Source: Rhizobiales bacterium 65-79 | Lineage (GTDB): Bacteria > Pseudomonadota > Alphaproteobacteria > Rhizobiales > Rhizobiaceae | Direction: 5' to 3' | Length of the DNA: 64,000 bases | NCBI GenBank assembly: GCA_001896885.1 | Contig: MKRJ01000024.1 | Coordinates: forward strand, 38,836-102,835 | Shown here: in pieces, positions 34,685 to 47,900 of the stretch | Numbering within the stretch: position 1 is the stretch's first letter | Layout: each line of letters begins with the position of its first letter | The notes under the pieces: model-generated | Seen by the model: only the letters and a program-made list of their open reading frames with translations | What the model was told of the DNA's origin: nothing | Database searches by the model: none | Program-made: the position numbers and the translations under genes

Positions 34685-34818
34685 GGTCGAAGCTCCCCAA
34701 AGCGGCAAATTCCGGATACCGTCCGTTTGCCTGTCTGGGCCATCATTAACCATAGTGGTTAAGTCGCGGTTAAGGATAACGCGCGGTAAAGACTGGATTT
34801 TCCAATCCACGAAAGAAA

Positions 34819-34844
34819 AACCGCCCGGCTTGGGCCGGGCGGTT
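34819..34844 (-). terminator. Terminator of the second Omp gene
   Basis: Perfect 11-bp stem AACCGCCCGGC / GCCGGGCGGTT, 4-nt loop, followed on the minus strand by TTTTTCTTTC; lies 24 nt after the stop codon at 34868. Confidence 0.9.
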
Positions 34845-34867
34845 CGGTTACTGACGAGGAAGCCTGG

Positions 34868-35716
34868 TTATTTATAAACAGGCGCCGGTGCGGGCGGCTG
34901 GTAGGCGACCTGTTCGACGCATCTGCCGCCGTCGTCGCCGCCGAAATTGTAGCGCAACCCGGCGCGGACCTCATGCACGTTCAGGCCCCGGTCGTAGCCC
35001 GGTCCCACGCCATTGGCGAACTGGAACATCCTGCCGCCTTCGACATGGGTGAAGCGATAGCCGACATCGAGATCGAGATTGTGCGTCAGGCAATAGGAAG
35101 CGCCAGCCATCAGGGCATAGGCGAAACGCCAGGTGCCGGCGCCCGGATTTGCGTTGCCGTTCGTGTCGACCACATTGTCCCACTGGATATGCGCGCCGCC
35201 GATGCCGGCGCCGATATAGGGCGTGATGCCGTGATAGGTGCCGAGATCGGCATAGGCGTTGGCGAGCAGCAGCCACGCGGTATAGCCGCTCTGGTTATCC
35301 GCAGAGCAGGGACCGCCGCCGCCGCAGGTGGTGCCGGTGGTGATGCCGTGGAACTTGGACTTGCCCCAGTAGTCGACCGTCAGGTCGGTGCGCAGATAAT
35401 GGTTGATATTGTAGCCGACGCCGCCGCCAAGCGACCATGCGCCGCCGAGATGCATCGTGTCGAAATCATCCGTGCCCGGTCCCGTGCAGCCGCCGCCACC
35501 GCCGCCGCAGCCATAGGTGATGTAATTGGCGTCGCGCAGGCTCGACCAGTGGTAATCGACATCGCCGCGGATGTACCAGCCGCCTGTCTCCACCGGCTGC
35601 GTCACGACCGGCGCAGGCACGACCTGCGGCTCATAAAGATCGGCGGCTGCCGCCGGTGCTGAAACGCCGGCCAGCAGCGCAATCCCAAGCAAGGCCGACT
35701 TCGACTTTGCAAACAT
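34868..35716 (-). CDS. Outer-membrane beta-barrel protein, Omp25/Omp31-like (copy 2)
   Basis: Barrel of 282 residues paralogous to copy 1, with signal peptide MFAKSKSALLGIALLAGVSA and matching landmarks (GGWYIRGDVDYHWSSL, GTYHGITPYIGAGIGGAHI, LDLDVGYRFTHVEGG, EVRAGLRYNFGG). It differs by a Pro-rich C-terminal tail after the last strand (QPPAPAPVYK) and by two Gly-run loops flanked by Cys (CGGGGGGC and CGGGGPC). It has its own strong terminator, so the two genes may be expressed independently. Transport function not readable. Confidence 0.88.
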   Translation of the reverse strand: MFAKSKSALLGIALLAGVSAPAAAADLYEPQVVPAPVVTQPVETGGWYIRGDVDYHWSSLRDANYITYGCGGGGGGCTGPGTDDFDTMHLGGAWSLGGGVGYNINHYLRTDLTVDYWGKSKFHGITTGTTCGGGGPCSADNQSGYTAWLLLANAYADLGTYHGITPYIGAGIGGAHIQWDNVVDTNGNANPGAGTWRFAYALMAGASYCLTHNLDLDVGYRFTHVEGGRMFQFANGVGPGYDRGLNVHEVRAGLRYNFGGDDGGRCVEQVAYQPPAPAPVYK

Positions 35717-35905
35717 AACACATCCCCTTGACGCCGGCTGTCGGGCGTACCCTCGGTTGAACGTGAAAGGGATAATGCAGGCTATTTGGTTAAAGGCGGC
35801 TTAACCCTGTCGCTTAACCACGAATCTTCACGAGAAAAGAAAAAACGGGCCGGTCCATGCCGTCGGCGCGGACCGCCGGAGGGTGCGCGCGGCCCGACCG
35901 GGCGC

Positions 35906-37258
35906 TCAGGCGGCGTTGCGCGTTTCGGAGATGACGCCGACGATGTCGTTGACGACGGTTTCGACCAGCGAGCGGTCATCGGCTTCCGCCATGACGCGGA
36001 TGAGCGGCTCCGTCCCCGAGGCGCGGATGACCAGCCGGCCGGCGTCTCCCAGCCGGTTGCGCGCATCCTCGATGACGGCCTTGACCGAAGCGCTCTCCAG
36101 CGGCTTGTCGCCGGAGAAGCGGACATTCTTCAGCATCTGCGGCACCGGTTCGAACTTGCGGCAGACCTCGCTTGCGGGGCGGTTGGTGCGCTTGATGCAG
36201 GCGAGCACCTGGAGCGCGGAGACGAGCCCGTCGCCGGTGGTGGAGAAATCGGAAAGGATGATGTGGCCGGACTGCTCGCCGCCGACATTCAGCCCGTGCT
36301 GGCGCATGTGCTCGACGACGTAGCGGTCGCCGACCTGGGTGCGCAGGAGGGTGAGCCCCGCATCGGCCAGGAAGCGCTCCAGGCCGAGATTGGACATCAC
36401 GGTGGCGACGATGCCGCCGCCGGCGAGCCGCCCGCTCTCGTTCCAGGATTCGGCGATCAGCGCCATCACTTGGTCGCCGTCGATGACCGTGCCGTTCTCG
36501 TCGACGATCACCATGCGGTCGGCATCGCCGTCGAGCGCGATGCCGATATCGGCGCGCACCTCGTGCACCTTCTTGCACAGGCTGAGCGGATTGGTCGAGC
36601 CGCAATCCTTGTTGATGTTGAAGCCGTTCGGCTCGCCATTGATGGTGATGACCTCGGCACCGAGCTCCCACAGCGCCGCCGGCGCCACCTTGTAGGAAGC
36701 CCCGTTGGCGCAATCCACCACCACCCGCATGCCCGACAGCGACATGGAGCGCGGCAGGGTGCGCTTGGCGAACTCGATATAGCGGTCGTGCACGCCGTCG
36801 ACGCGCTTGGCTCGGCCGAGGGCATCGGCGTCGGCGACGGTGATCTCCTGCTCGTTTTCGAGGAGGTGCTCTATGCGGGCTTCGATCTCGTCGGAAAGCT
36901 TGTAGCCGTCCGGCCCGAACAGCTTGATACCGTTGTCCTGGTAGGGATTGTGCGAGGCGGAGATCATAACGCCGATATCGGCCCGAAGCGAGCGCGACAG
37001 CATGGCGACGGCCGGCGTCGGGATCGGGCCGAGCAGGAACACGTCCATGCCGGCGGCGCAGAAGCCAGCGACCAGCGCGTTCTCGATCATGTAGCCGGAA
37101 AGGCGCGTGTCCTTGCCGATGACGACGCGGTGGCGATGCGTGCCGCGCTGGAAGGACATGCCGGCCGCCATGCCGACGCGCATGGCGATCGCCGGCGTCA
37201 TCGGAAAGGAGTTGGCGTGTCCGCGGATGCCGTCCGTTCCGAAATAGCGCTTGGACAT
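35906..37258 (-). CDS. glmM: Phosphoglucosamine mutase
   Basis: Interconverts glucosamine-6-phosphate and -1-phosphate for peptidoglycan and lipopolysaccharide synthesis. 450 residues. Catalytic phosphoserine S102 in [12 protein letters not shown] matches the family position; the metal loop ([14 protein letters not shown]), the sugar loop [10 protein letters not shown] and the phosphate-binding [14 protein letters not shown] are intact. Start ATG 37258 ([13 protein letters not shown]) with GGGGA eight nt upstream. Here it is not beside ftsH/folP, as it is in many bacteria. Confidence 0.97.
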   Translation of the reverse strand: MSKRYFGTDGIRGHANSFPMTPAIAMRVGMAAGMSFQRGTHRHRVVIGKDTRLSGYMIENALVAGFCAAGMDVFLLGPIPTPAVAMLSRSLRADIGVMISASHNPYQDNGIKLFGPDGYKLSDEIEARIEHLLENEQEITVADADALGRAKRVDGVHDRYIEFAKRTLPRSMSLSGMRVVVDCANGASYKVAPAALWELGAEVITINGEPNGFNINKDCGSTNPLSLCKKVHEVRADIGIALDGDADRMVIVDENGTVIDGDQVMALIAESWNESGRLAGGGIVATVMSNLGLERFLADAGLTLLRTQVGDRYVVEHMRQHGLNVGGEQSGHIILSDFSTTGDGLVSALQVLACIKRTNRPASEVCRKFEPVPQMLKNVRFSGDKPLESASVKAVIEDARNRLGDAGRLVIRASGTEPLIRVMAEADDRSLVETVVNDIVGVISETRNAA

Positions 37259-37492
37259 CGATGATCCCCGAATTCGTTTCGGCATCCTCATGCCATGGAG
37301 CCGCCGGCGGCCCTTATCAATTTATATGAGGAGGCGTTACGCATTGCTAGCGTGCGCCCGCTTCCTTAGCGAAAGGTAAACAATTCTTTAAGGATTCGGA
37401 GCATCCGGGAACGGACGAGGCAGAGGAATAAATTCTTTTCCTGGAGGGGAGCGAATCCGCTTGACTCTCGAATGGGCCTCTGGAATCCATGA

Positions 37493-37507
37493 GAACATAA
37501 CAGGAAC
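37493..37507 (+). promoter_or_regulatory. Alphaproteobacterial LexA (SOS) box upstream of imuA
   Basis: GAACATAACAGGAAC fits the alphaproteobacterial LexA consensus GAAC-N7-GAAC (GTTC-N7-GTTC on the other strand) exactly and sits 24 nt upstream of the imuA start. It implies DNA-damage induction of the cassette. Confidence 0.8.
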
Positions 37508-37531
37508 AACATTCAGGACAGGATAGCCGCC

Positions 37532-38536
37532 ATGGTTGAACGCGCCGTGGCGCGGGAGACCATTTTTGCCCTGCGCCGGGAAATAGCGAAAATCGAGGGC
37601 GTCCTCGCCGACAGGCTGGAGCCGCCCCCCGGCCGGTCGGGAATCGCGGATGGCGTCTTCGTCCGCCGCGACGGCAGGGCGGTCGAAAACGGGCGGCCGT
37701 CCCTCCTGCGGACGGGAGCCGATGCTTTCGACGCGGTGCTTGGCGGCGGATTGCCGCGCGCCGGCCTCGTCGAGATCCATGGCAAGGAGACGCGCGATGC
37801 CGGAGCGGTAGCCGGCTTTACGCTGGCGCTGGCAAGCCTCCTGCTGAAGGAAGGAACGGACGGGCCGCTTCTCTGGATCGGCACGGCCGATATCTTCCAT
37901 GAAACAGGCTTCCCTTATCTTCCGGGTCTGCATGCGCGCTTCGGCATCGGGCCGGAAACCATCCTTTTCGCCAGGCCCCGCCAGCTTCGGGATGCGCTCT
38001 GGATCGCCGAGGAAGCGGCGAGGCTGAAAGCCCTTTCGGCGGTGTTTCTCGAGATCGGGGGCAGTCCCCACCAACTCGACTTCACCGCGACGAGACGACT
38101 GCACCGCCGCGCGCTTCAGGCGGAACGGCCTCTTTTTCTCCTGCGCGAGGCGGGTTTCGCCGAGCCGACCGCGGCGCCGCTGCGGCTCATCCTGGCCCCG
38201 GCCGGCGCCCGGCCCCGATCGACCCTTGCCGGTCCACTCGCCAACTCCATCGGCCCGCCTTCCTTCGTCGTCGGCATCGACAAGAGCCGGAATGCGCCTT
38301 CGAGACAATTCATCCTCGAATGGGACGCTGCCGAGTGCAGCTTCCGCGAAGGAAGACGGGAAGATCATGGGACAGAGAATATTGGCGTTATGGTTTCCGC
38401 ATCTCGCCACGGACAGGATCCTGCGCCGCCGGCTGGGGCAGTCCTGGCGTTCCCCGCAAGGGCGGGTCCGACCGGGAGGAACGCCCCTCCTCGTCAGCCG
38501 TCGCGAGGTCAACGCAAGGCGCATCGCGGCGCTTGA
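37532..38536 (+). CDS. imuA: ImuA, RecA-like component of the translesion mutasome
   Basis: First gene of the imuA-imuB-dnaE2 cassette used for damage-induced mutagenesis. 334 residues with RecA/SulA-like segments: LRTGADAFDAVLGGGLPRAG, GLVEIHGKETRDAG (degenerate Walker A-like region without GKT), PLLWIGTADIF and AVFLEIGGS. No canonical P-loop is seen, as expected for ImuA. Its 3' end overlaps imuB by 170 nt; the in-frame tail [20 protein letters not shown] resembles the usual ImuA C-terminus, so the overlap is real. Preceded by a LexA box. Confidence 0.9.
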   Translation: MVERAVARETIFALRREIAKIEGVLADRLEPPPGRSGIADGVFVRRDGRAVENGRPSLLRTGADAFDAVLGGGLPRAGLVEIHGKETRDAGAVAGFTLALASLLLKEGTDGPLLWIGTADIFHETGFPYLPGLHARFGIGPETILFARPRQLRDALWIAEEAARLKALSAVFLEIGGSPHQLDFTATRRLHRRALQAERPLFLLREAGFAEPTAAPLRLILAPAGARPRSTLAGPLANSIGPPSFVVGIDKSRNAPSRQFILEWDAAECSFREGRREDHGTENIGVMVSASRHGQDPAPPAGAVLAFPARAGPTGRNAPPRQPSRGQRKAHRGA

Positions 38537-40060
38537 CGAGCGGGCCGAGGCGCTCGGCCTGAAGCGCGGCATGGGGATCGCGGATGCGTGCGCCATGCAT
38601 CCCGGGATCGAGATCGTGGAGGCCGATCCGACGGCTGAGCGGCGGCTTCTCGAAAGCCTGGCCGACTGGTGCGACCGCTATACGCCGCTGGTGGCGCTCG
38701 ACGGCGAGGACGGCCTTTTCCTCGACACGACCGGCTGCGCGCACCTCTTCGGCGGCGAAAGATCCATGCTCGATGAACTTCTCGCCTGTTTCCTCCGCCT
38801 GGGGTTCGACGCGCGTGCGGGCCTCGCCTCGACGGTGGGCGCGGCCTGGGCGGCAGCCCGCTTCTTCGCCTCCCGCATCGTGGAAGCGGGAGAGGAGGAG
38901 GCCTTCCTGACGCCTTTGCCCCTCGCCGCGCTCAGGATCGACGCTTCCGTCCGCGCCGGTCTGGAAGGCGTCGGCCTGCGCACCGCCGGCGCGGTCATGA
39001 GCACGCCGCGCGCGCCGCTGGCGCGGCGTTTCGGTAGGGAGCTCCTCCTGCGTATGGACCAGGCCCTGGGCAGGCTGGAGGAAACGATATCGCCGCGCCG
39101 GCCGGCCCCGCCGCTTGCGGTGGAACGCCGCCTTGCCGAGCCGATCGTGGCGATGGAGGCGGTCGAACATCTGGTCGGACAGCTCGCCGTCACGCTCCGA
39201 TCGGATCTCGAGCGGCGCGGCGAAGGCGCGCGGGCGCTGGAGCTGGCGCTTTTCCGGGTCGACGGCGCGGTGAGCCGGGTCGGGGTCGGTGCGGCGCGGC
39301 CATTGCGCGAACCGGACCGGATCGGCCTCCTTTTCCATGAAAGGCTCGCCGTCCTCGAAGACCGGATCGATGCCGGCTTCGGCTTCGATCTCGTGCGGCT
39401 CTCCGCGTTTTCGCTTGCTCCGTTCGAGGCACGGCAGGCCGACCTGTCGGGAGAAGACGCTTCGGGGGAAGAGAGACTGGCTCTGTTCGCCGATCGTATC
39501 CGCGCGCGGCTCGGCGATCACGCGGTGCTGAAGGCCGTCTCCGTCGAAAGCCATCTTCCCGAGCGGGCGGTCGCTGCCGTGCCCTTCGCCGGAAAGATCG
39601 CCATGCATGAAATAACCCCCTGCCCCGTCCCCTCTCCACAAGGAGGAAGGGGATTCTGCTCCGGCATCCGGCGCCGGACTTCGACGGCTTTAGCCAGGGA
39701 GACCGCGGCAGCGTCTCCCTCCTCCTTGTGGGGAGCGGACAGGGATGGGGGTAAAAAATCATATCTCCCTGACCGCCCCATCCGCCTCTTCTCCTCTCCC
39801 GAGCCGATCGAGGCAATCGCCGCCGAGGTCCCGGAAGGCGCCCCCGCTTCCTTTCGCTGGCGACGGGTATTCCATCGTGTCGCGGCTTCCGAAGGGCCCG
39901 AGCGCATCGCGCCGGAATGGTGGCGCGCGGACGGAAGCGAAGGGACACGGGATTATTTCCGCGTCGAGGACGAGGAAGGGCGGCGCTTCTGGCTCTACCG
40001 GCAAGGCCTCTACGGCGAGCTGCCGCAAGGCCCGCGCTGGTTCATGCACGGCATCTTCGC

Positions 40061-40064
<4 letters not shown>
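38367..40064 (+). CDS. imuB: ImuB, Y-family polymerase-like mutasome protein (carries an in-frame palindromic insertion)
   Basis: Non-catalytic Y-family homologue that links ImuA and DnaE2 to the beta clamp. 565 residues from ATG 38367 ([20 protein letters not shown]). Domains: fingers/palm ([40 protein letters not shown]), helix-hairpin-helix region ([20 protein letters not shown]) and a little-finger-like part. Residues 417-462 are encoded by a 138-bp inverted-repeat element at 39615-39752, after [18 protein letters not shown] and before the conserved [13 protein letters not shown] segment; the frame is kept. Stop overlaps the dnaE2 start (ATGA). Confidence 0.93.
39615..39752. repeat. 138-bp palindromic repeat element inside imuB
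   Basis: Left arm 39615-39653 and right arm 39714-39752 are inverted copies of 39 nt that agree at about 31 positions; shared core CTCCCCACAAGGAGGA-like (right) / CTCTCCACAAGGAGGA (left). A smaller hairpin (TCCGGCATCCGGCGCCGGA region) lies between. The sequence resembles Rhizobiales intergenic palindromes but here is coding; its length is a multiple of three with no stop codon. Confidence 0.85.
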
Positions 40065-43459
<3,395 letters not shown>

Positions 43460-43568
43460 CCGCATTTCCCGCGCCGCCGCCGTTCCGGCGCCACCGTTCG
43501 GGCCGATCGTAACCTTGTTGCAAGGCGCGGCGTCCTTGCCTCTCGAAAGCCGCGATGCGAACCGCTAT

Positions 43569-44012
43569 ATGGCGCGGATGGCCCGAATATATCAGACCCG
43601 CGCCTGGCAGGACCAGCTTTCGCCCTCCATCGACGAAATGGAACTCCTGGCGCTTGAAGCCTATGCCCATCTGCCGGAGGAGTTCCGCTCGCTGACCGGC
43701 GAGATCGTCATTCAGATCGCCGAATTCCCGACCGAGGAGATCATGGACGATCTCGCGCTGGAGACGCCGTTCGACCTGCTCGGCCTGTTCGAAGGGCGCG
43801 GGATTGCCGAACGCTGGAATCCGCAGACCGGCGACGGGCCGAACCGCATCACGCTCTACCGCCGCGCCATCCTCGACTACTGGGCGGAAAACGAGGAGAC
43901 GCTGGGCGACATCGTCACCCATGTCCTCATCCATGAGATCGGCCACCATTTCGGCCTCTCCGACGACGACATGGAGCGGATCGAGGAAGGCGTCGAACGC
44001 ATCGCGCCCTGA
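43569..44012 (+). CDS. Zincin-like metallopeptidase family protein
   Basis: A 147-residue protein of the zincin_1 family (minimal metallopeptidase fold). The active-site helix HEIGHHFGLSDDDM (from residue 122) gives the HExxH motif with a downstream Asp as the likely third ligand. N-terminal part LALEAYAHLPEEFRSLTGEI and the middle block DLLGLFEGRGIAERWNP are typical. Enzymatic role unknown. The start is uncertain between ATG 43569 and ATG 43578; no clear ribosome-binding site. 109 nt behind dnaE2 on the same strand. Confidence 0.85.
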   Translation: MARMARIYQTRAWQDQLSPSIDEMELLALEAYAHLPEEFRSLTGEIVIQIAEFPTEEIMDDLALETPFDLLGLFEGRGIAERWNPQTGDGPNRITLYRRAILDYWAENEETLGDIVTHVLIHEIGHHFGLSDDDMERIEEGVERIAP

Positions 44013-44083
44013 CCTTTCGGGCGCGATCGGGGAATCCAGCTGACGCCGGCTATGACGGCTTCGCGGATTTTCGATCGGCCTTC

Positions 44084-44290
44084 TCAATAATCCGACAGCT
44101 TGACCGAAGGTTCGTATTCCTCGCCTTCGACGTCCTTCACGACGGCCTGGCCGCATTTCATGATTCTGGCTTCCGCGTCATAGGCATAGGTCGGTGAGCC
44201 GTAGAGATGCCAGCCCATGTTGAGCGCGGCGGTCACCTTGTGACAGAAACTGGAATCATCCGGCCCGCTCAGGAATCGGTAAAGCTTCAT
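44084..44290 (-). CDS. DUF1737 small protein
   Basis: A 68-residue protein (MKLYRFLSGPDDSSFCHKVT) with the DUF1737 pattern ALNMGWHLYGSPTYAYDAEA; no membrane segment. Function unknown. Its start overlaps the end of the CitE-like gene by 4 nt, so the two are translationally coupled. The downstream end carries an acidic motif EGEEYEPSVKLSDY. Confidence 0.85.
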   Translation of the reverse strand: MKLYRFLSGPDDSSFCHKVTAALNMGWHLYGSPTYAYDAEARIMKCGQAVVKDVEGEEYEPSVKLSDY

Positions 44291-45174
44291 CTATCACGCT
44301 CCTTCATTGCCGCCGCCCTGGCCAGCAGGCGGCCCGCCTGCTCCAGATGCAGCCTCTCGACCATCCGGCCGTTCAGCGCAATGGCACCCCTGCCCGAATT
44401 TTCCGGTCGCGCAAAGGCTTCCCGCAACGCTTCAGCCTCCGCTATCTCCGCTCCGGAAGGCGAAAAGACGGCGTTGGCCGGCCCGATCTGCGCCGGATGG
44501 ATCAGCGTCTTGCCGTCGAAGCCCATGGCCCGCGCCTCGCCGCATTCGCGCGCGAAAGCTTCCTCGTCGCGAAAATCGTTGCTGACGCCGTCGAGGGCAT
44601 CGAGCCCGCCGGCCCGCGCGGCCAGCACCATCTGCATCAGCCAAGGCATGATATAGCGGCGGTCCGCCGTCGCCAGCACGCCGGTCTCCTTGACGAGGTC
44701 GTTGGTGCCGGCCACCAGGCATTCAAGCCGCGCGGACGGATCGCGGCCCAACTCTGCGATGGCGCCGAGATTGAGCATCGCCTTCGGCGTCTCGATCATG
44801 GCCCATAATTTCAACGACGCCGGCGCGTCCGCCTGGTCGAGCGCATCGTTGGCGTCGAGCACGCCGCGCGGCGTATCGACCTTGGGCAGGAGGATCGCGT
44901 CGGGCCTGCACGCGCGGGCCGCGAGCAGGTCCTCCCCGCCCCATTCGCTTGACAGCGCATTGATGCGGACGATGATTTCCTTCCCCTCGCGATCCCGCCC
45001 GGAGAGGACCGCGCGCATCCTTTCGCGGGCCCTGTCCTTCTCTTCAGGCACCACGGAATCCTCCAGATCGATGATCGCGGCATCGCAGTCCAGATGAGGC
45101 AGCTTGGCGAGCGCCTTCTCGTTGGAGGCGGGCACGTAGAGGACGGAGCGGCGGAGGCGACAGCTCGATGGCAT
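44287..45174 (-). CDS. CitE-like HpcH/HpaI aldolase/citrate lyase family protein
   Basis: TIM-barrel C-C lyase of 295 residues: RRSVLYVPASNEKALAKLPH, DAAIIDLEDSVVPEEKDRAR (metal-binding Glu/Asp region), RINALSSEWGGEDL, ILLPKVD and AMIETPKAMLNLGAIA (second metal ligand). Close to the CoA-ester lyases of the malyl/citramalyl-CoA type; without other citrate lyase subunits present, it is probably one of these rather than a true citrate lyase. ATG 45174. Divergent from the FAD oxidoreductase; translationally coupled to DUF1737. Confidence 0.9.
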   Translation of the reverse strand: MPSSCRLRRSVLYVPASNEKALAKLPHLDCDAAIIDLEDSVVPEEKDRARERMRAVLSGRDREGKEIIVRINALSSEWGGEDLLAARACRPDAILLPKVDTPRGVLDANDALDQADAPASLKLWAMIETPKAMLNLGAIAELGRDPSARLECLVAGTNDLVKETGVLATADRRYIMPWLMQMVLAARAGGLDALDGVSNDFRDEEAFARECGEARAMGFDGKTLIHPAQIGPANAVFSPSGAEIAEAEALREAFARPENSGRGAIALNGRMVERLHLEQAGRLLARAAAMKERDR

Positions 45175-45286
45175 AGGCGCTTCATGAACGCTGGCGCAAA
45201 ACCTGGCAAGTCCCCGCCCTTGCCGCGGACAGGCGAAGCTGGTTCTCTCCGGCGCAAGCCATCCCGTAACCGGACAAGCGGAACCA

Positions 45287-46456
45287 ATGACACAGGCGGA
45301 TATCGTCATCATCGGCGGAGCCATCGTCGGCAGTTCGATCGCCTATTATCTGCGCGAGGAAGGCTTTTCAGGACGCATCGCGCTGATCGAGCGCGACACG
45401 CAATTCACCCATGCCGCCACGACGCTCTCCTGCGCCTCGATCCGCCAGCAATTCTCCATTGCCGGGAACATCCGGCTGTCGCAATTCACGCTCGGCCTTT
45501 TCCGCGATCTCAAGGCGCGCTTCGGCGTCGATGCCGATATCGGCTTCCGCGAAAAGGGCTATCTCATCCTGGCCAGCGACGCGGGCGAGGCGGTCCTGAG
45601 GGCGAACCATCGCGTCCAGACAGCCGAGGGCGCCGATATCGTGCTCGAGGATGGGCGCGCGCTGGAACGGCGCTTTCCCTGGCTGTCGGCCGAGGGCATC
45701 GCGGCCGGCGCCTATGGCAGGAGCGGCGAGGGCTGGTTCGACGCCCATGCGCTGCTTTCGCTCTTCCGCAAGGCGCTGAAGGACCGGGACATCGACTTCG
45801 TCAACGACGAGGTCACCGGCGTCCGGACGGCTCCAGGCGGGACGGTCGGCGTGACGCTCGCCGGCGGCGGCAGCATCGACGCCGGCATCGTCGTCAACGC
45901 CGCGGGCCCGCAGGCGGGCAGGATCGCCGCGCTTGCCGGTCTGGCATTGCCGGTCGAGCCGCGCAAGCGCTCGGTCTTCGTCTTCGAGGCGCGCGACCGT
46001 TTCGACGACATGCCGCTCATCGTCGATCCGTCCGGCATCTATGTCCGTCCGGAGGGTTCGGTCTATATCGCGGGCGGAGCGGAGCCGCATGAAGGCGATG
46101 CCGCCGCCGATCCGAACGATTTCGAGGCGGAATGGCCGCTTTTCGAGGAGGTGATCTGGCCGGTCCTCGCCGCACGCATCCCCGCCTTCGAAGCGCTCAA
46201 GGCGACCCGCGCCTGGGCCGGGCACTACGACTATAACGCGCTCGACCAGAACGCCGTCATCGGCCCGCATCCGGACATGCCTAACTTCCTTTTCTGCAAC
46301 GGCTTTTCCGGGCATGGCCTGCAGCAGGCACCAGCCGCCGGCAGGGCGGTCGCCGAACTCGTCGTGCATGGCGGCTACCAGACCATCGATTGCTCAGCCT
46401 TCGGCTACGACCGCATTGCCGAGGGTCGGCCGTTCCGGGAACTCAACGTCATCTGA
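45287..46456 (+). CDS. FAD-dependent oxidoreductase of the DAO (D-amino acid/glycine oxidase) family
   Basis: Flavoprotein of 389 residues with N-terminal FAD-binding motif [19 protein letters not shown] followed by ALIERD; further signatures [20 protein letters not shown], the Ser/Arg substrate region and the C-terminal [20 protein letters not shown] that closes over FAD. Members oxidise glycine, sarcosine or other N-methyl amines; the substrate cannot be named. Lies back-to-back with the CitE-like gene (112 nt), so a shared regulatory region and pathway are possible. Confidence 0.92.
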   Translation: MTQADIVIIGGAIVGSSIAYYLREEGFSGRIALIERDTQFTHAATTLSCASIRQQFSIAGNIRLSQFTLGLFRDLKARFGVDADIGFREKGYLILASDAGEAVLRANHRVQTAEGADIVLEDGRALERRFPWLSAEGIAAGAYGRSGEGWFDAHALLSLFRKALKDRDIDFVNDEVTGVRTAPGGTVGVTLAGGGSIDAGIVVNAAGPQAGRIAALAGLALPVEPRKRSVFVFEARDRFDDMPLIVDPSGIYVRPEGSVYIAGGAEPHEGDAAADPNDFEAEWPLFEEVIWPVLAARIPAFEALKATRAWAGHYDYNALDQNAVIGPHPDMPNFLFCNGFSGHGLQQAPAAGRAVAELVVHGGYQTIDCSAFGYDRIAEGRPFRELNVI

Positions 46457-46582
46457 TAGATCGCTGGTCGCGAGGCCCGCTCGCCTGTCGGATGCGGTTC
46501 CGCGGCGCCAATGCATCGCAGGCATTCCGTCTCGCTTGACAGGCCCGGGCAGCCGCCAGTAAATGCGCCGGACCGGTGGAAC

Positions 46583-46658
46583 GGGGCTGTAGCTCAGTTG
46601 GGAGAGCGCATCGTTCGCAATGATGAGGTCAGGGGTTCGATTCCCCTCAGCTCCACCA
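46583..46658 (+). tRNA. tRNA-Ala (anticodon CGC)
   Basis: Acceptor GGGGCTG pairs with CAGCTCC, discriminator A, encoded CCA. Anticodon stem CATCG/TGATG (with G-T closing) around loop TTCGCAA gives CGC. The T-arm GGGGTTCGATTCCCC is perfect. Confidence 0.96.
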
Positions 46659-46946
46659 GTCGCCCACACCACTTCCAGGCAGCTGAAGCGGGGGATTTGG
46701 CGCGAGGCGGCCTGGACCCTGCTTTATTCCACTTTCCGGTCTTGCGCCTACACCTCGGAGCGGGCTTCCGATTTTCCTGACTTGTTCCCGGTTGTGGGCG
46801 GCGCTAGGCATTTGCAGCGTCGATCTGACGCCGCGCCCGGCGACGCAAGCCCCCCACGATTGTACCCCCCAAGCCGGGCGCGTCCCTTCTTTCGCAGTGA
46901 TGGCTAACGTACTAAGCCGTACGCGAGGCGTTTTCGGGCGAACCAT

Positions 46947-47900
46947 CTACCGGCCCGGCCGAGGTCCTGCGCATTCCAGCCACCGCCGCCCGACGGTCTC
47001 CGGCGAAAATCCTCTGGAAGGCCCGATCGCGACAAGCCTCGTTTCGCCGCTTGCGACGGCTTGATCGGCGATGACGATGCGGTCTCCCACACGATGCACC
47101 TCGACCATTTCCCCGGACGGGAGATTGACGAAGCCCTTCAGCCTGTAGATTCCGAGGTCCGGCGAGCCGGCAAATCCCAGCAACGTCTCCCGCGAGAGAA
47201 CGGCCGGTCCGCAATAGGTCCAGCTGCGGTAGATTTCCGCATGCCCGTGTCCACAATGTTCATGGACCACCGTCTTCGCGGGCCGGATCGCGCCGGCTTC
47301 ATCGGGCTTCGCCAGGATCAGTTCGACCGGAAGCGCGTCCCGGCCGCCGATCAATATCGGCGCGTCGGGCGAAAGTTCGAAGGCAAGGGCGGCCGCCTCG
47401 GCTACCTGCGCTTCCGAGCCATCATCCGCTTTCGTCAGGAGGATGAGCGTGGCGGCCTCGATCTGCCGGCGAACCGTATCCGCAAGCGTCGGATCCGACA
47501 TGGCCGTCCGCAGGTTCGCCGTATCGACAAGGGTGACGATGCCGAACGGATCGAGCTCCGGCTCCGCCACCGCGATCTGCCTTATGCGAGCCGGATCGGC
47601 GACGCCGCTCGTCTCGATCACGAGATGGTCGGGCGGAGCCGTACTCGTCAGGATACGATCGATCGCGTCGTAGAGGTCGCCCCCGATGGAACAGCAGATG
47701 CAGCCATTGGCGAGCGCGATCGTCTCGCCTGCGCGGTTCACGATCAGTTCCTCGTCTATGGCGATTTCGCCGAAATCGTTGACGAGGATCGCCAGCCGCC
47801 TGCCGTCTGCCGTCGCGAGCAGGCGGTTGACGAGGGTCGTCTTGCCCGCCCCGAGATAGCCCGAGACGATGGTGACCGGCAGCGGCCTCACGCGGCTCAT
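46947..47900 (-). CDS. COG0523 (G3E) GTPase, CobW/ZNG1-like metallochaperone
   Basis: GTPase of 317 residues with Walker A GYLGAGKTT (14-22), the metal-binding motif C67-I-C69-C70 in NGCICCSIGGDLYDAIDRIL, IETSGVADP (Walker B-like), TKAD base recognition and a C-terminal CobW_C domain. A His-rich stretch HEHCGHGHAE near residue 210 adds possible metal ligands. COG0523 proteins deliver Zn, Co, Fe or Mn to client enzymes. Its ATG (47900) overlaps the amidohydrolase stop by 4 nt, suggesting that the amidohydrolase is the client. Confidence 0.92.
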   Translation of the reverse strand: MSRVRPLPVTIVSGYLGAGKTTLVNRLLATADGRRLAILVNDFGEIAIDEELIVNRAGETIALANGCICCSIGGDLYDAIDRILTSTAPPDHLVIETSGVADPARIRQIAVAEPELDPFGIVTLVDTANLRTAMSDPTLADTVRRQIEAATLILLTKADDGSEAQVAEAAALAFELSPDAPILIGGRDALPVELILAKPDEAGAIRPAKTVVHEHCGHGHAEIYRSWTYCGPAVLSRETLLGFAGSPDLGIYRLKGFVNLPSGEMVEVHRVGDRIVIADQAVASGETRLVAIGPSRGFSPETVGRRWLECAGPRPGR

